Source: an uncultured Cocleimonas sp.
Lineage (GTDB): Bacteria > Pseudomonadota > Gammaproteobacteria > Thiotrichales > Thiotrichaceae
Length of the DNA: 64,000 nt
Direction of reading: 5' to 3'
Assembly: GCF_947495625.1 (NCBI RefSeq)
Contig: NZ_CANLZW010000026.1
Location: forward strand, 1-64,000
The notes beneath the pieces are model-generated. The model did not search any database. It saw only the letters and a list, made by a program, of their open reading frames with translations, and had not been told where the DNA came from. Below, piece after piece: positions 44,039 through 53,234 of this stretch. Numbering within the stretch: the stretch's first letter is position 1; every line of letters begins with the position of its first letter. A program made the position numbers and the translations under genes.

Positions 44039-45157
44039 ATGAATAACCCTCAAAAAATATGGGCAGCTTTATCTCATAACTCTGTTGATACCGTTGCTTA
44101 TTTACCGTGTAATAAATTAAATAATGTTATGAAGTACAAGCCGGATGAGTTTGATATTTGGGATATCACCAAAGAATCAGCGGGTTTGGGGTTATGTTTT
44201 GGGCGAAGCTTGGCGGATAAGCGAACAGCAATGATGATCCAAAATACCGGTTTAGGTAATTTAGTTACTGACCTATATACCATGCAAAAGCTTTATCAAA
44301 CGGCTTTACCAATTTTCGTCTCATGGCGTGGTCATTATAAAGAGCCTATCGAAGCACAGATTATCTTTGGTGATAAAGTAGAAGACTTACTCACTGCAAT
44401 CGATGTTGAATACAAAATCATCGCAACTGCAGATGATCTTGTCGGGTTAGAAGATGATGTTGCTGCGTGTTTTACTGAGAAAAAGGTAAAAGTATATTTA
44501 CTGTCTCCTGAGCTTTGGGAAGAAAACTTGCCGGATTATCACCAGTTTGGTGAGCCGAAAATCAATGTAATTAAAGCAGAAGCACCAGGGTATGACGGAT
44601 CACCTTCGGTAAACCGTATTGGTGCGATAGAGCAAATCATGGAAGTCGTTGATGACAATGATATCGTTTTGTCTCAAATCGGTTTCCCTTCAAAAGAGGT
44701 TTACAACACCAAGGATAGAGACACAAATTTCTATATGTTGGGTGCTTTAGGTTCTGCTACAGAAGTAGGTATCGGTCTAGCAAAATCAATCGAAGGTCGC
44801 CATGTGTATGTGATTGATGGTGATGGTTCGTTCTTCTTTAATCCGAATCAACTATTTGATTTAGTGGCATATAATCCTTCTAATCTAACTGTTATCTGTT
44901 TGGATAATGGTAGCTGGGGATCAACCGGAAACCAGCCTACATTGAGTTCGCAAGGTTATAACTTATCCGCAGTGGTTCGATCGATGGGTATTGAATCAAG
45001 CGTGATGACGGATAATGCAGATGAACTTGCAGAAGCAATGAAACAGAAAACACGTTTCCTTCATTACATGATCAATGCAGGTAATGATAAAGTAGGCGGA
45101 GAAATTCCAATGAGAGCCGTTGAAATAAAAGATCGCTTTATGAAATCTATTCGTTAA
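44039..45157 (+). CDS. comDE: Sulfopyruvate decarboxylase, fused alpha-beta (ComDE)
   Basis: A 372-aa ThDP enzyme combining both halves of ComD and ComE. The N-terminal Pyr domain has the ThDP-activating Glu (TKESAGLGLCFG, E46); the C-terminal PP domain has GDG (261-263) followed 25 residues later by DNGSWGSTGNQPT, the cofactor motif. It would convert 3-sulfopyruvate to sulfoacetaldehyde and CO2. Phosphonopyruvate decarboxylase is the closest alternative, but the HpsN context favours sulfopyruvate. The next enzyme, Xsc, is not in the window. Confidence 0.85.
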   Translation: MNNPQKIWAALSHNSVDTVAYLPCNKLNNVMKYKPDEFDIWDITKESAGLGLCFGRSLADKRTAMMIQNTGLGNLVTDLYTMQKLYQTALPIFVSWRGHYKEPIEAQIIFGDKVEDLLTAIDVEYKIIATADDLVGLEDDVAACFTEKKVKVYLLSPELWEENLPDYHQFGEPKINVIKAEAPGYDGSPSVNRIGAIEQIMEVVDDNDIVLSQIGFPSKEVYNTKDRDTNFYMLGALGSATEVGIGLAKSIEGRHVYVIDGDGSFFFNPNQLFDLVAYNPSNLTVICLDNGSWGSTGNQPTLSSQGYNLSAVVRSMGIESSVMTDNADELAEAMKQKTRFLHYMINAGNDKVGGEIPMRAVEIKDRFMKSIR

Positions 45158-45180
45158 TAGGAAACCCCAGAAAGGTTAAA

Positions 45181-45213
45181 TAAAAAACCTCATAAAAGTA
45201 GGGGGGTGACTAT
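45181..45213 (+). repeat. Intergenic G6 repeat, short form
   Basis: AAAAAACCTCATAAAAGTAG, GGGGGTGAC, TATT, between comDE and the FMN dehydrogenase gene. Confidence 0.85.
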
Positions 45214-45324
45214 TATATTATCTAGGGCATAACAATTTAGTACTTAGCATTTTTGATGCTGAGTACTTTTGATGCTAAATACTTAAGATTAGTAAAGTAA
45301 GCAAAGAGGTTTACCGCAAACAAA

Positions 45325-46470
45325 ATGGCACAAGCATTAATTAGAAAATCAGCCTGTATTGCCGATCTTAAAAAAAGAGCGAAGCGCCGGATTCCAAAGT
45401 TTGCCTTTGATTATATCGAAGGTGGTTGCAACAGTGAGTTAGCCTTAAAAAATAACAGAACAGCATTAGATGATATTTTTCTAAGGCCAGAGTACTTACA
45501 GAAATACCAAACACCAGAATTAAGCACGACCTTATTTGGCAAAAAATATTCTGCACCTTTTGGCATAGCGCCTTTAGGTTTGTCAGGTTTAGTCTGGCCA
45601 GATGCGTCCGCGATGCACGCTCGTGCAGCGCTAAAATCTAATATTCCTTTCGTACTCAGTACGGTTTCTACTATTTCTATTGAAGATGCCGCCAAGAACG
45701 CGGAAGATAATTTCTGGTTTCAATTATACCCACCAGCAGATGAAGAAATACTCGATGATATGCTGGACAGATTACGTAAAGTGGGCTGCCAAAATTTAAT
45801 GGTAACCGTTGATGTGCCCACACCTAGTCGACGAATCAGTGCGATAAAAAGTGGTTTAGCAGTACCGCCCAAAATTACAATAAAAAGTGTTTTTGAAAGT
45901 ACCATACGTCCTTTTTGGTCATTAGCTACAGTACGTGCGGGTTTGCCTCAGTTCGCCACGCTTCGCCCTTATATTAAAGACGCCACAAACATTGAAGATA
46001 TTGCTACTTTTATCCGCGTAACACTTCGAGATGTTGTTGATGAAAACACCTTGAAAATACTCAGAGAAAAGTGGCAGGGCAATTTAATAGTCAAAGGCAT
46101 CAGTCATGTCGATGATGCAATAACCGTTAAAGAAATTGGCGCAGATGGCATTATCGTATCGAACCACGGCGGACGTCAACTCGATGCATCTTTACCACCC
46201 GCAGAAACATTAGAAGAAATCATTGATGCCGTCGGAGCAGACCTAACCGTAATGGCAGACAGCGGTGTAGAAACAGGCGTAGATATCGCCAGATATTTGG
46301 CGTTAGGTGCTGAAACGGTATTCGCTGGTAGAGCTTTCTTGTACGGTGTTGCAGCACATGGAGAGCAGGGCGCAGGCCACACGATTGATCTACTTAAAGA
46401 TGAATTAGAACAAGTCATGTCGCAAGTGCATTGTGCCAAGCCAGCGTTAATGCATCAGTATTTAGAGTGA
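45325..46470 (+). CDS. FMN-dependent 2-hydroxyacid dehydrogenase (lactate dehydrogenase-like; sulfolactate candidate)
   Basis: A 381-aa protein of the LldD/glycolate oxidase family: FDYIEGGCNSE (Y30), PLGLSGLVWP, WFQLY, VTVDVPTPSRR, and the active-site motif SNHGGRQLD with H281, R284 and D287; the FMN-binding K257 is in LIVKGI. It would oxidise an alpha-hydroxyacid to a 2-oxoacid, passing electrons to quinone or oxygen. Being between comDE and the end of the hps cluster, it is well placed to turn sulfolactate into sulfopyruvate, the step otherwise done by SlcD or SlcC/ComC. Plain L-lactate or mandelate remain possible substrates. Confidence 0.85.
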   Translation: MAQALIRKSACIADLKKRAKRRIPKFAFDYIEGGCNSELALKNNRTALDDIFLRPEYLQKYQTPELSTTLFGKKYSAPFGIAPLGLSGLVWPDASAMHARAALKSNIPFVLSTVSTISIEDAAKNAEDNFWFQLYPPADEEILDDMLDRLRKVGCQNLMVTVDVPTPSRRISAIKSGLAVPPKITIKSVFESTIRPFWSLATVRAGLPQFATLRPYIKDATNIEDIATFIRVTLRDVVDENTLKILREKWQGNLIVKGISHVDDAITVKEIGADGIIVSNHGGRQLDASLPPAETLEEIIDAVGADLTVMADSGVETGVDIARYLALGAETVFAGRAFLYGVAAHGEQGAGHTIDLLKDELEQVMSQVHCAKPALMHQYLE

Positions 46471-46501
46471 ATTACCCCGTTTACTGATTTAATTTTAGTT
46501 T

Positions 46502-46535
46502 AAAGACACCCCCGTACTTTAAGGCACTTTTTTAA
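46502..46535 (-). repeat. Intergenic G6 repeat, short form, reverse orientation
   Basis: Plus strand reads AAAGACACCCCCGTACTTTA, AGGCACTTTTTT; the minus strand gives AAAAAAGTGCC, TTAAAGTACGGGGGTGTC. Confidence 0.85.
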
Positions 46536-46554
46536 TCATGGTATCCTCACCTCA

Positions 46555-47454
46555 ATGAAGATATCGATTAATACATTACACTTTTTAGAAATAACTCAGC
46601 AACTCAGCTTAACCCTTGATAAAGATCTCTGCTTTAAAACTTCAGAATCCGTGGGAGGAGGTTGCATTAACCAGATTTCCAAACTCACTGATCAAGAAGG
46701 AAATCACTGGATACTCAAAGAAAATCACCCTCAATATCTAGAGATGTTTATTGCTGAAGCGGAAGGTCTCCAAGAAATAAAATCTAGTCAATCGATTAGG
46801 GTTCCCGATGTTTATTGCTATGGGGAAACTCAACAAAGTGCTTATTTGTTGATGGAATATATTCCTTTATCTTCAGGAAGTGCCGATGCTAAAACGGGTC
46901 AGCAGCTTGCGCAAATGCATCAATACCAGGCAGAAAAATTTGGCTGGCATAGAGGGAATTACATCGGCACAACACCTCAAAGTAATAAGCTGCATTCATC
47001 CTGGATAGAGTTCTGGAAAAGCCAGCGTCTTTTGCCACAATTAGTGCTGGCTAAGAACAAAGGCTATCCAAATAATGCTTATGATGATGGGCTGAAATTA
47101 GCTGATAATTTGTCAACGTTCTTCACAACTTATCAACCTATAGCATCGCTATTGCATGGTGATTTATGGGGAGGCAATCAAGCGCATGATGAGAGTGGCA
47201 ATCCGATAATCTTCGACCCTGCCGTTTATTATGGAGACCGCGAATCAGACATCGCCATGACTGAATTGTTTGGTGGTTTTAGTGCGCAGTTTTATTCTGC
47301 ATATAATGACTGCTATCCATTAGATAAAGATTACTCAACGCGTAAGAATTTGTACAATCTCTACCATGTGTTAAACCATTACAATTTATTTGGCGGGAGT
47401 TACGCTTCTCAGGCTGCGAATATGACAAAAAGTTTGTTAGCAGAGATTGGCTGA
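46555..47454 (+). CDS. Fructosamine kinase family protein
   Basis: A 299-aa protein kinase-like fold: SVGGGCINQISKL, WILKENHP, HGDLWGGNQAHD (catalytic HGDLWGGN, about residues 202-209) and IIFDPAVYYGDRESDIAMTELF (the metal-binding DPAxYYGDRE). This is the FN3K/YniA family, which phosphorylates fructosamines or ribulosamines for deglycation repair. Single gene. Confidence 0.92.
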   Translation: MKISINTLHFLEITQQLSLTLDKDLCFKTSESVGGGCINQISKLTDQEGNHWILKENHPQYLEMFIAEAEGLQEIKSSQSIRVPDVYCYGETQQSAYLLMEYIPLSSGSADAKTGQQLAQMHQYQAEKFGWHRGNYIGTTPQSNKLHSSWIEFWKSQRLLPQLVLAKNKGYPNNAYDDGLKLADNLSTFFTTYQPIASLLHGDLWGGNQAHDESGNPIIFDPAVYYGDRESDIAMTELFGGFSAQFYSAYNDCYPLDKDYSTRKNLYNLYHVLNHYNLFGGSYASQAANMTKSLLAEIG

Positions 47455-47492
47455 GTAATAACAAACGCTTTATTTTGATGTTTTTGATTGTT

Positions 47493-47635
47493 TAAAAAAA
47501 TAGGCTAGCTCTGCATAAATTCTATTTACGTTTTTAAAAAACAAAAACGTAATATCATTCCGCAAAGCATAAGTTCCTTTAGTCATTTCAAACTACGAAA
47601 TGAAAAGTCACTTAAAGTAGGGGGGTGACCTAAAA
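47493..47635 (+). repeat. Intergenic G6 repeat, long form
   Basis: About 143 bp: AAAAAAATAGGC, TAGCTCTGCATAAATTC, hairpin TTTACGTTTTT...AAAAACGTAA, TATCATTCCGCAAAGCATAA, GTTCCTTTAGTCATTTC, AAACTACGAAATG, AAAAGTCACTTAAAGTAGG, GGGGTGACC. It is the same as 28229-28440 minus the unique insert. Confidence 0.88.
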
Positions 47636-47669
47636 ATAACTTTAAAATCAGGTTTTAATAATCAAAAGA

Positions 47670-47700
47670 AAAGCGGTCGAGAAAATTATACGACCGCTTT
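47670..47700 (-). terminator. Terminator of the TRAP operon
   Basis: AAAGCGGTCG / CGACCGCTTT stem with an 11-nt loop; on the minus strand the stem is followed by TCTTTTG. It lies 50 bp beyond the dctM stop. Confidence 0.75.
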
Positions 47701-47749
47701 AAGTGGAGAGACTGACCAGTATTTCTCAGCTGATGCTGATGAAATATAT

Positions 47750-49039
47750 TTAATTTAAGCCGCCAAACTGTAATAAAAATAATGAAAGTGGCGACCAGAA
47801 TGCAATAATTATCCATACAATGGTTAGAGCGAGTAGATATGGAAGCACATGCTTTACAATTGAGAAGTAAGGTATGCCGGTGATACCACTCGCAACATAA
47901 AGATTTAAACCATACGGCGGTGTAATAAAGCCTATCGCATCACCCACCAGGAAGATAACCGCGAAGTGTATTGGATCTACGCCAGCGGTGTAGGCAATGG
48001 GTGCTAAAATAGGTGCAAGAATGATGGTATTCGGTAAACTTTCTAAAACTGTTCCAGCCGCTAATACCAGAAACATACAAGCAAGAAGTATGATAGTAGG
48101 ATCGCCTAAACCTGTGATAAGAGTACCGATCCACTCTCCCGCGCCTATCAAAGAAAGAATTTGTTGCATAACCACTGATACTGCAATGAGTGGCGCCAAC
48201 ATACCTGTGATATGACCTGACCTCATCAATATGGAGGGTAAATTCTTGAATTTGATTTCTCGTGTAATAAATAGCCCCGCTATGACACTAAAACCGACGG
48301 TTACACTCGCTGCTTCTGTCGGTGAGAATAGTCCAGAATAAATACCATAGACAACAATGAAGATCGCAACAAAACCAAGATAGGCTCTCAACCCCGTTCT
48401 CATTATGCGTTTTGGTTCCCACTTAATTATATGGCCCCAACCGTTCTTGCGACTGATCAGGTAACAGGTAAACATCATCGCGACGACCATAGCCAGCCCA
48501 GGCAACATGCCAGCGATAAACAATTCACTAATCGGTAAATTAAGTAAAAATCCGTAAACAATAAATATGATGCTTGGCGGGATGATGATTCCAACCGTAC
48601 CACCCGCTGCAATGGTTGCAGCAGCAAAGGTTTTGTCATAGCCACCTTTGGTCATCTCGGGGTGCATGATACTGCCGATAGTTGCTGTAGTTCCTGAGTT
48701 TGAGCCAGAGATTGCAGCGAACATACCACAGGCACTGATAGCAGCCATTCCCAGGCCACCTCGAATAAATCCCAGGCACGAATAGGCAAAATCAGAAAGC
48801 CGCTTTGCGATACCTGCGGCATTAATCAGGTCCCCCGTCATAATAAATAGGGGTAGCGCGAGTAGCCCAAAGAAACTTAAGCCCTCAAATAAGGTTACGC
48901 CTACGTTTGCTAAGGTGAAGTCGATAACCAAACTCACACCAACGACCCAAAAACCAATCACTAAAAATATCGGCACACCGATAATAAAGAAAAAAGTAAC
49001 TCCTAAGGAGATAAGTGTTATTAACATTCCATCTGTCAT
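47750..49039 (-). CDS. dctM: TRAP transporter large permease, DctM family
   Basis: A 429-aa membrane protein of about 12 helices with MFAAISGSNSGTTATIGSIMHPEM, GGTVGIIIPPSIIFIVYG and GFITPPYGLNLYVA, the DctM signatures. With DctQ and DctP it forms a sodium-driven uptake system. It is last in the operon dctP-dctQ-dctM. The LacI operator in the dctP upstream region ties it to the sulfonate cluster; in Cupriavidus a TRAP system (HpsKLM) serves DHPS. Confidence 0.92.
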   Translation of the reverse strand: MTDGMLITLISLGVTFFFIIGVPIFLVIGFWVVGVSLVIDFTLANVGVTLFEGLSFFGLLALPLFIMTGDLINAAGIAKRLSDFAYSCLGFIRGGLGMAAISACGMFAAISGSNSGTTATIGSIMHPEMTKGGYDKTFAAATIAAGGTVGIIIPPSIIFIVYGFLLNLPISELFIAGMLPGLAMVVAMMFTCYLISRKNGWGHIIKWEPKRIMRTGLRAYLGFVAIFIVVYGIYSGLFSPTEAASVTVGFSVIAGLFITREIKFKNLPSILMRSGHITGMLAPLIAVSVVMQQILSLIGAGEWIGTLITGLGDPTIILLACMFLVLAAGTVLESLPNTIILAPILAPIAYTAGVDPIHFAVIFLVGDAIGFITPPYGLNLYVASGITGIPYFSIVKHVLPYLLALTIVWIIIAFWSPLSLFLLQFGGLN

Positions 49040-49052
49040 TTTATATCTCCTA

Positions 49053-49580
49053 TTACTCGTTTAAGAGGCCTTGTAACACAAAAGGCTCACCCGTTTTATA
49101 GACTCTAAGGTCTTCCAAGAATCGCTGTATGACACGGAAGATAATCAACGTCCATGAAAGCGGTGTAGCAAGATAGAACCACCATTGCATAACATCGTTA
49201 GTACCCCCGACAATCGCAAAGTTATCGTAAGAACTATGCACTTGAAGAATGGTGTAATAGATGACCACACCTGCAAAAACGATCCACAGAATTCCGTCTA
49301 ATGCCAAGGCGGCAAATTGCAATTTATAAGGCAACCGAGCGCGAACCTCTGTTAATGCCAAATGTGTGCGTTTCTTGATGTTGTAAGAACAGCCAAACCA
49401 TGTCAGCCATAAGAATAAAAGAATGGGTACGGTAGTACTCCATGGAGCTTGTAAATTAAAAAAGAATCTACGAATAACTTCGACAAAAATAATCCCTGCC
49501 ATCGCTGTATATGAAATGATAATGACGACTTTTTCTATATTTTCATCTAGCCAATTAAAAAGTGAACGGAGTATTCCCAT
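49053..49580 (-). CDS. dctQ: TRAP transporter small permease, DctQ family
   Basis: A 175-aa protein with four membrane helices (about 18-40, 50-70, 90-115, 135-155) and the pattern IFVEVIRRFFFNLQAPWS, FLWLTWFGCSYNIKKRTHL typical of DctQ. It is 13 bp before dctM. The dctP gene upstream is separated by a strong hairpin that may keep permease expression below binding-protein expression. Confidence 0.9.
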   Translation of the reverse strand: MGILRSLFNWLDENIEKVVIIISYTAMAGIIFVEVIRRFFFNLQAPWSTTVPILLFLWLTWFGCSYNIKKRTHLALTEVRARLPYKLQFAALALDGILWIVFAGVVIYYTILQVHSSYDNFAIVGGTNDVMQWWFYLATPLSWTLIIFRVIQRFLEDLRVYKTGEPFVLQGLLNE

Positions 49581-49644
49581 GTATATAACCCTGTATTTTG
49601 ATGGATAATCAGATGATTTAATTTAAAAGTAACTGAATGAAAAC

Positions 49645-49677
49645 ACTAGGAGCACCTTAGAAAAAGGTGCTCCTAGT
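49645..49677 (-). terminator. Intercistronic hairpin between dctP and dctQ
   Basis: ACTAGGAGCACCTT and AAGGTGCTCCTAGT form a perfect 14-bp stem with a five-base loop, 28 bp after dctP. On the minus strand it is followed by GTTTTCATTC, not a full T-run, so it is likely a processing or partial-termination element rather than an operon end. Confidence 0.8.
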
Positions 49678-49704
49678 CATTTGCAATGATAAAAAACTAA
49701 GAGA

Positions 49705-50928
49705 TTAAGCTCTCCACCATCTGTTAGGCTTGACGTTAACAGCGTGTGTATCTTTTGGAATTTCACGAGCGATATCATAAATTTCTTTATAGGTATCATG
49801 TCCGCCAGACCACTTATTCAAGCGCTCACGCCACTGCTCCCAAGGCTCAGGCACATATTCAGGTGAACACATTTTTTCAGCTTTCAATAATTCTTCATCA
49901 GATAAAGTAATTACACGAGTCTTGTTTTTAGCAAACAGACTATTTGGGTTTTGCGGGTTAGTCGCACCAGTGATTTCATACATGCCTGCTTCATTCATAC
50001 CTTGCGTAAAGATTTGAGCAGTATATGCAGATTCCATCACATCATCTTGTAAGTCAGATCCCAACTTATCAAATACAGGTACTGTTATTCCGGTAAACTC
50101 TGTTCCACAGAAGAACTTAAGATCTACTGATTGCGAAACTACTGGTGACATACCCGCGTAAGCAACTGCAGATGCCCAGGTTTCAGCACCATCAATAAGA
50201 CCCGTTTTTAATGCATCTAAGGTTTCAGACCAGGCAACTGGTACTGGATTAAGTTTCATTAAGTCCATGGCAATACGACCTAATTGAGTACCCGTTACAC
50301 GATTTTTAGTACCTGCCAATTCATCAATACTGGTAATGTCTGGCTTATCAGCGTATTTCAGCCCCATTTGTAGGCCGCGTAACTCACAGTGTGTGAATAA
50401 GAAATGCAGTTTATGCTTGTCTCTTAATGGTTGGCGGAATAATTTTTCACTTTTATTACTGTAGAAAAAGTGGAATTGCGCAGCTCTTGAAGGGAACATA
50501 TAGGCATAATCAAGAACATTAAGATAGGGGGCTGCACCTGCTGAGTTTTGTGTTGAAGCAGAAACCATATCAACGATGCCTTGTTGTGACTTCTTAACAC
50601 AACTAGTTTGACCACAAATTGCATTGTTGCCGATAAACTCTACTCTGATTGCGCCATTTGTGCGTTCTTCGAGGTCACGAGCGAAGAATAATTGTCCAGA
50701 CTTTTGAATGTCTAATGCTGCCTCACTAAAACCTGAAGCACCAAACTTTAATTTAAACTTAGGCTCAACGGCGTAACGTTTTTTATCCGTTTCTTCAGCA
50801 GCATGGGCTAACTGGCTAAGTGAAGCGGTTGCTGCAATTCCTCCTGCTGCCATTAATGTTGAACTCATTCCATAACGACTAGCAACTTTCATAAAGTCGC
50901 GGCGAGATACTCCTTTTTTACTATCCAT
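49705..50928 (-). CDS. dctP: TRAP substrate-binding protein, DctP family, Tat-exported
   Basis: A 407-aa protein. The twin-arginine signal SRRDFMK is followed by a hydrophobic stretch ending SQLAHA; the rest is a DctP-type domain (FGASGFSEAALDIQKSGQLF, GLIDGAETWASAVAY). Start set at the Met before DSKKGVSRRD because AGGAAAGG lies close upstream; the frame opens 11 codons earlier. A folded, Tat-exported binder is unusual but known for TRAP proteins. DHPS or another sulfonate is the expected ligand by regulon logic (inference). Confidence 0.88.
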   Translation of the reverse strand: MDSKKGVSRRDFMKVASRYGMSSTLMAAGGIAATASLSQLAHAAEETDKKRYAVEPKFKLKFGASGFSEAALDIQKSGQLFFARDLEERTNGAIRVEFIGNNAICGQTSCVKKSQQGIVDMVSASTQNSAGAAPYLNVLDYAYMFPSRAAQFHFFYSNKSEKLFRQPLRDKHKLHFLFTHCELRGLQMGLKYADKPDITSIDELAGTKNRVTGTQLGRIAMDLMKLNPVPVAWSETLDALKTGLIDGAETWASAVAYAGMSPVVSQSVDLKFFCGTEFTGITVPVFDKLGSDLQDDVMESAYTAQIFTQGMNEAGMYEITGATNPQNPNSLFAKNKTRVITLSDEELLKAEKMCSPEYVPEPWEQWRERLNKWSGGHDTYKEIYDIAREIPKDTHAVNVKPNRWWRA

Positions 50929-51040
50929 ATTACCTTTCCTCCGGTTTTGATTTTTCAGCATTGCTTTTTGAATGTTTGGTCAATTCCTAATGAAAAGTGG
51001 ATTAGTAGAAAATGGACAAACCTAAAAAGTTACTTATTAT

Positions 51041-51106
51041 TTAATGAAATTTTCATTAGTATATTTGCTTTCACCTATATAAATGCCCCCCATTAGCGAA
51101 AGCAAA
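51041..51106. other. Palindromes in the dctP-GMC divergent gap
   Basis: TTAATGAAATTTTCATTAG (51041-51059) is an almost perfect palindrome, and TTTGCTTTC/GAAAGCAAA (51064-51072, 51098-51106) is an inverted repeat. They lie 110-180 bp upstream of dctP. They could be operator or leader structures; nothing further can be said. The 579-bp gap 50929-51507 otherwise holds the LacI operator and AT-rich DNA. Confidence 0.4.
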
Positions 51107-51235
51107 ATTAATGTGGGGTTAGACATGACAGTAGTTACACATAACCGTGTCAAATTTTATTAAGTATTAAAGAAAAGTTTTTATAAACACTTTTTCTAAT
51201 AAACACTAAAAATCTATATTAATAACAGAGTCTTC

Positions 51236-51249
51236 TGTAAGCGCTTACA
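51236..51249. promoter_or_regulatory. Second LacI-type operator (TRAP/GMC divergent region)
   Basis: TGTAAGCGCTTACA, identical over 14 bp to the operator at the hpsN promoter (40725-40738). It lies between the divergent dctP (308 bp away) and GMC oxidoreductase (258 bp away) genes, so the LacI protein at 39557 probably controls both. Confidence 0.88.
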
Positions 51250-51507
51250 TCCAGTAATTATTAGTCTAGTATAAAATAAAATAATTGCTTGATTTATTGC
51301 ATCTACATTTAGTTGTATTTCTCATTAATCATGCTAGTTTTACTTTTCATAAAAACACAAAATTTGATAAATATCAAAATATAATTCAAATTATATTACA
51401 TTGATCTTTATTCATGGAACTGTTAGTTTCATTATTTACAATATTGCACGTGTTTCGATACGAAAACATGATTTATAGAAATTTAGGTTTATAGGTGGAT
51501 TTCAACC

Positions 51508-53124
51508 ATGGTAGAAGCTTCAACTGAAACAAAAAATCAATATGATTACATCGTAATAGGTGCAGGATCATCCGGTTGCGTCATGGCGAATCGATTATCA
51601 GCCGATCCTAAAAACAAAGTGTTAGTTTTAGAAGCCGGCGGTGCTGATATTAATCCGTGGATACATGTTCCCGTTGGTTATTTTAAAACCATGCATAATC
51701 CCAGTACCGACTGGTGCTATATGACGGAACCAGACAAAGGCATCAATAATCGCCGTTTACAATGGCCCAGAGGAAAAGTACTGGGCGGTTCGAGCTCTTT
51801 GAATGGTTTGCTCTATGTAAGAGGGCAAGCAGAAGATTACGATCGGTGGGAAGCACTCGGAAATAAAGGCTGGTCATACAAAGACGTACTTCCTTATTTC
51901 AAGAAATCAGAAGATCAGGAGCGTGGTGCAGATGAGTACCATGGTGTCGGTGGTCCCTTAAAAGTATCTGATTTACGTTTGCGTCGCCCCATTGCAGATT
52001 TCTTTATCAAAGCGGCTGAACAGATTGGAATTGAATTTAATCAGGATTACAACGGCGCAAATCAGGAAGGGGTAGGTTATTTTCAGCAAACTGCACATAA
52101 AGGTTTTCGCTGGAGTACCGCACGTGGATTCTTAAGACCTGCGATGAAGCGAAATAACGTCACCGTTAAAACACGCTGTCATACAAACCGTATTTTATTC
52201 AATGGTGATCAAGCCGTTGGTGTTGAGTATCAGAAGAAAGGTAAGACTTATCAGGCTTATGCCAATAAAGAAGTGATTCTTTCTGCCGGAGCGATAGGTT
52301 CTCCTCAGATTCTTCAATTATCAGGAATAGGGGAGAAATCGCTACTTGATCGATTAAAAATCCCAGTCGTAAAAGATTTGCCAGGTGTAGGTAAAAACCT
52401 TCAAGATCATTTACAAATCAGGCTGGTATTTAAAACCAGTCAGCGCACCTTGAATGATGAAGTAAATAACTATTTCAAGCAATTCAAAGCAGGGTTGGAG
52501 TACTTTTTTAAACGTACAGGACCATTGACTTTAGCTGCGAGCCAGATTGTCATATTTACTAAATCGACCCCCGAAGCTGAACGTCCTGATATTCAATTTC
52601 ACATGCAGCCGTTAAGTGCAGATAAGCCGGGTGATGGCGTTCATGATTTTTCTGCCTTCACCTCATCAGTGTGTCAATTACGACCATATAGTCGTGGTTA
52701 TATCGATATCGTATCGACAGATCCGTTGAAATATCCTGAAATACATCCCAATTATTTGTCTGATGATCGTGACGTTCAGATCGCTATTGATAGTGTAAAA
52801 GTGGCACGAAAAATTGCAGAGGCACCTGCCTTAAAAGACCATATTATTGATGAGTATGTGCCGGGTCGCGAGTTCCAGACTGACGAGGAACTATTAGATG
52901 CCGCACGTAAATTCAGCCAGACCATCTACCATCCAACCAGCACTTGTAAAATGGGTCATGATGAAATGGCGGTTGTCGATGATCGCTTAAAAGTGCACGA
53001 CATTTCAAGATTACGTGTTGTTGATGCATCAATCATGCCCGAAATTGTATCCGGCAATACCAATGCTCCTGCAATTATGATTGCGGAAAAAGCTGCTGAT
53101 ATGGTTCTGGAAGATAATGCTTAA
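51508..53124 (+). CDS. GMC-family FAD oxidoreductase (choline dehydrogenase-like)
   Basis: A 538-aa flavoprotein: FAD motif IVIGAGSSGCVMANRL (17-32), GMC signatures WPRGKVLGGSSSLNGLLYVRG and SAGAIGSPQILQLSGIG, and C-terminal catalytic IYHPTSTCKMG with N(A)P-type SGNTNAPAIMIAE. Such enzymes oxidise alcohols to aldehydes and feed electrons to the respiratory chain. It is close to BetA-type choline dehydrogenases, but no betaine genes are nearby, and a LacI operator shared with the TRAP operon and hpsN suggests a sulfonate-pathway alcohol as substrate (inference). Confidence 0.88.
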   Translation: MVEASTETKNQYDYIVIGAGSSGCVMANRLSADPKNKVLVLEAGGADINPWIHVPVGYFKTMHNPSTDWCYMTEPDKGINNRRLQWPRGKVLGGSSSLNGLLYVRGQAEDYDRWEALGNKGWSYKDVLPYFKKSEDQERGADEYHGVGGPLKVSDLRLRRPIADFFIKAAEQIGIEFNQDYNGANQEGVGYFQQTAHKGFRWSTARGFLRPAMKRNNVTVKTRCHTNRILFNGDQAVGVEYQKKGKTYQAYANKEVILSAGAIGSPQILQLSGIGEKSLLDRLKIPVVKDLPGVGKNLQDHLQIRLVFKTSQRTLNDEVNNYFKQFKAGLEYFFKRTGPLTLAASQIVIFTKSTPEAERPDIQFHMQPLSADKPGDGVHDFSAFTSSVCQLRPYSRGYIDIVSTDPLKYPEIHPNYLSDDRDVQIAIDSVKVARKIAEAPALKDHIIDEYVPGREFQTDEELLDAARKFSQTIYHPTSTCKMGHDEMAVVDDRLKVHDISRLRVVDASIMPEIVSGNTNAPAIMIAEKAADMVLEDNA

Positions 53125-53234
53125 TTGACTTTATCGTTATCTGATCCTTATCTAGTCGATGTTTTATTGCTGTATTCAGCGTTATTTTCGTTTTTCTACA
53201 TCTTTTTTCATTTTTATTAAGGCTAATTTCGTCT

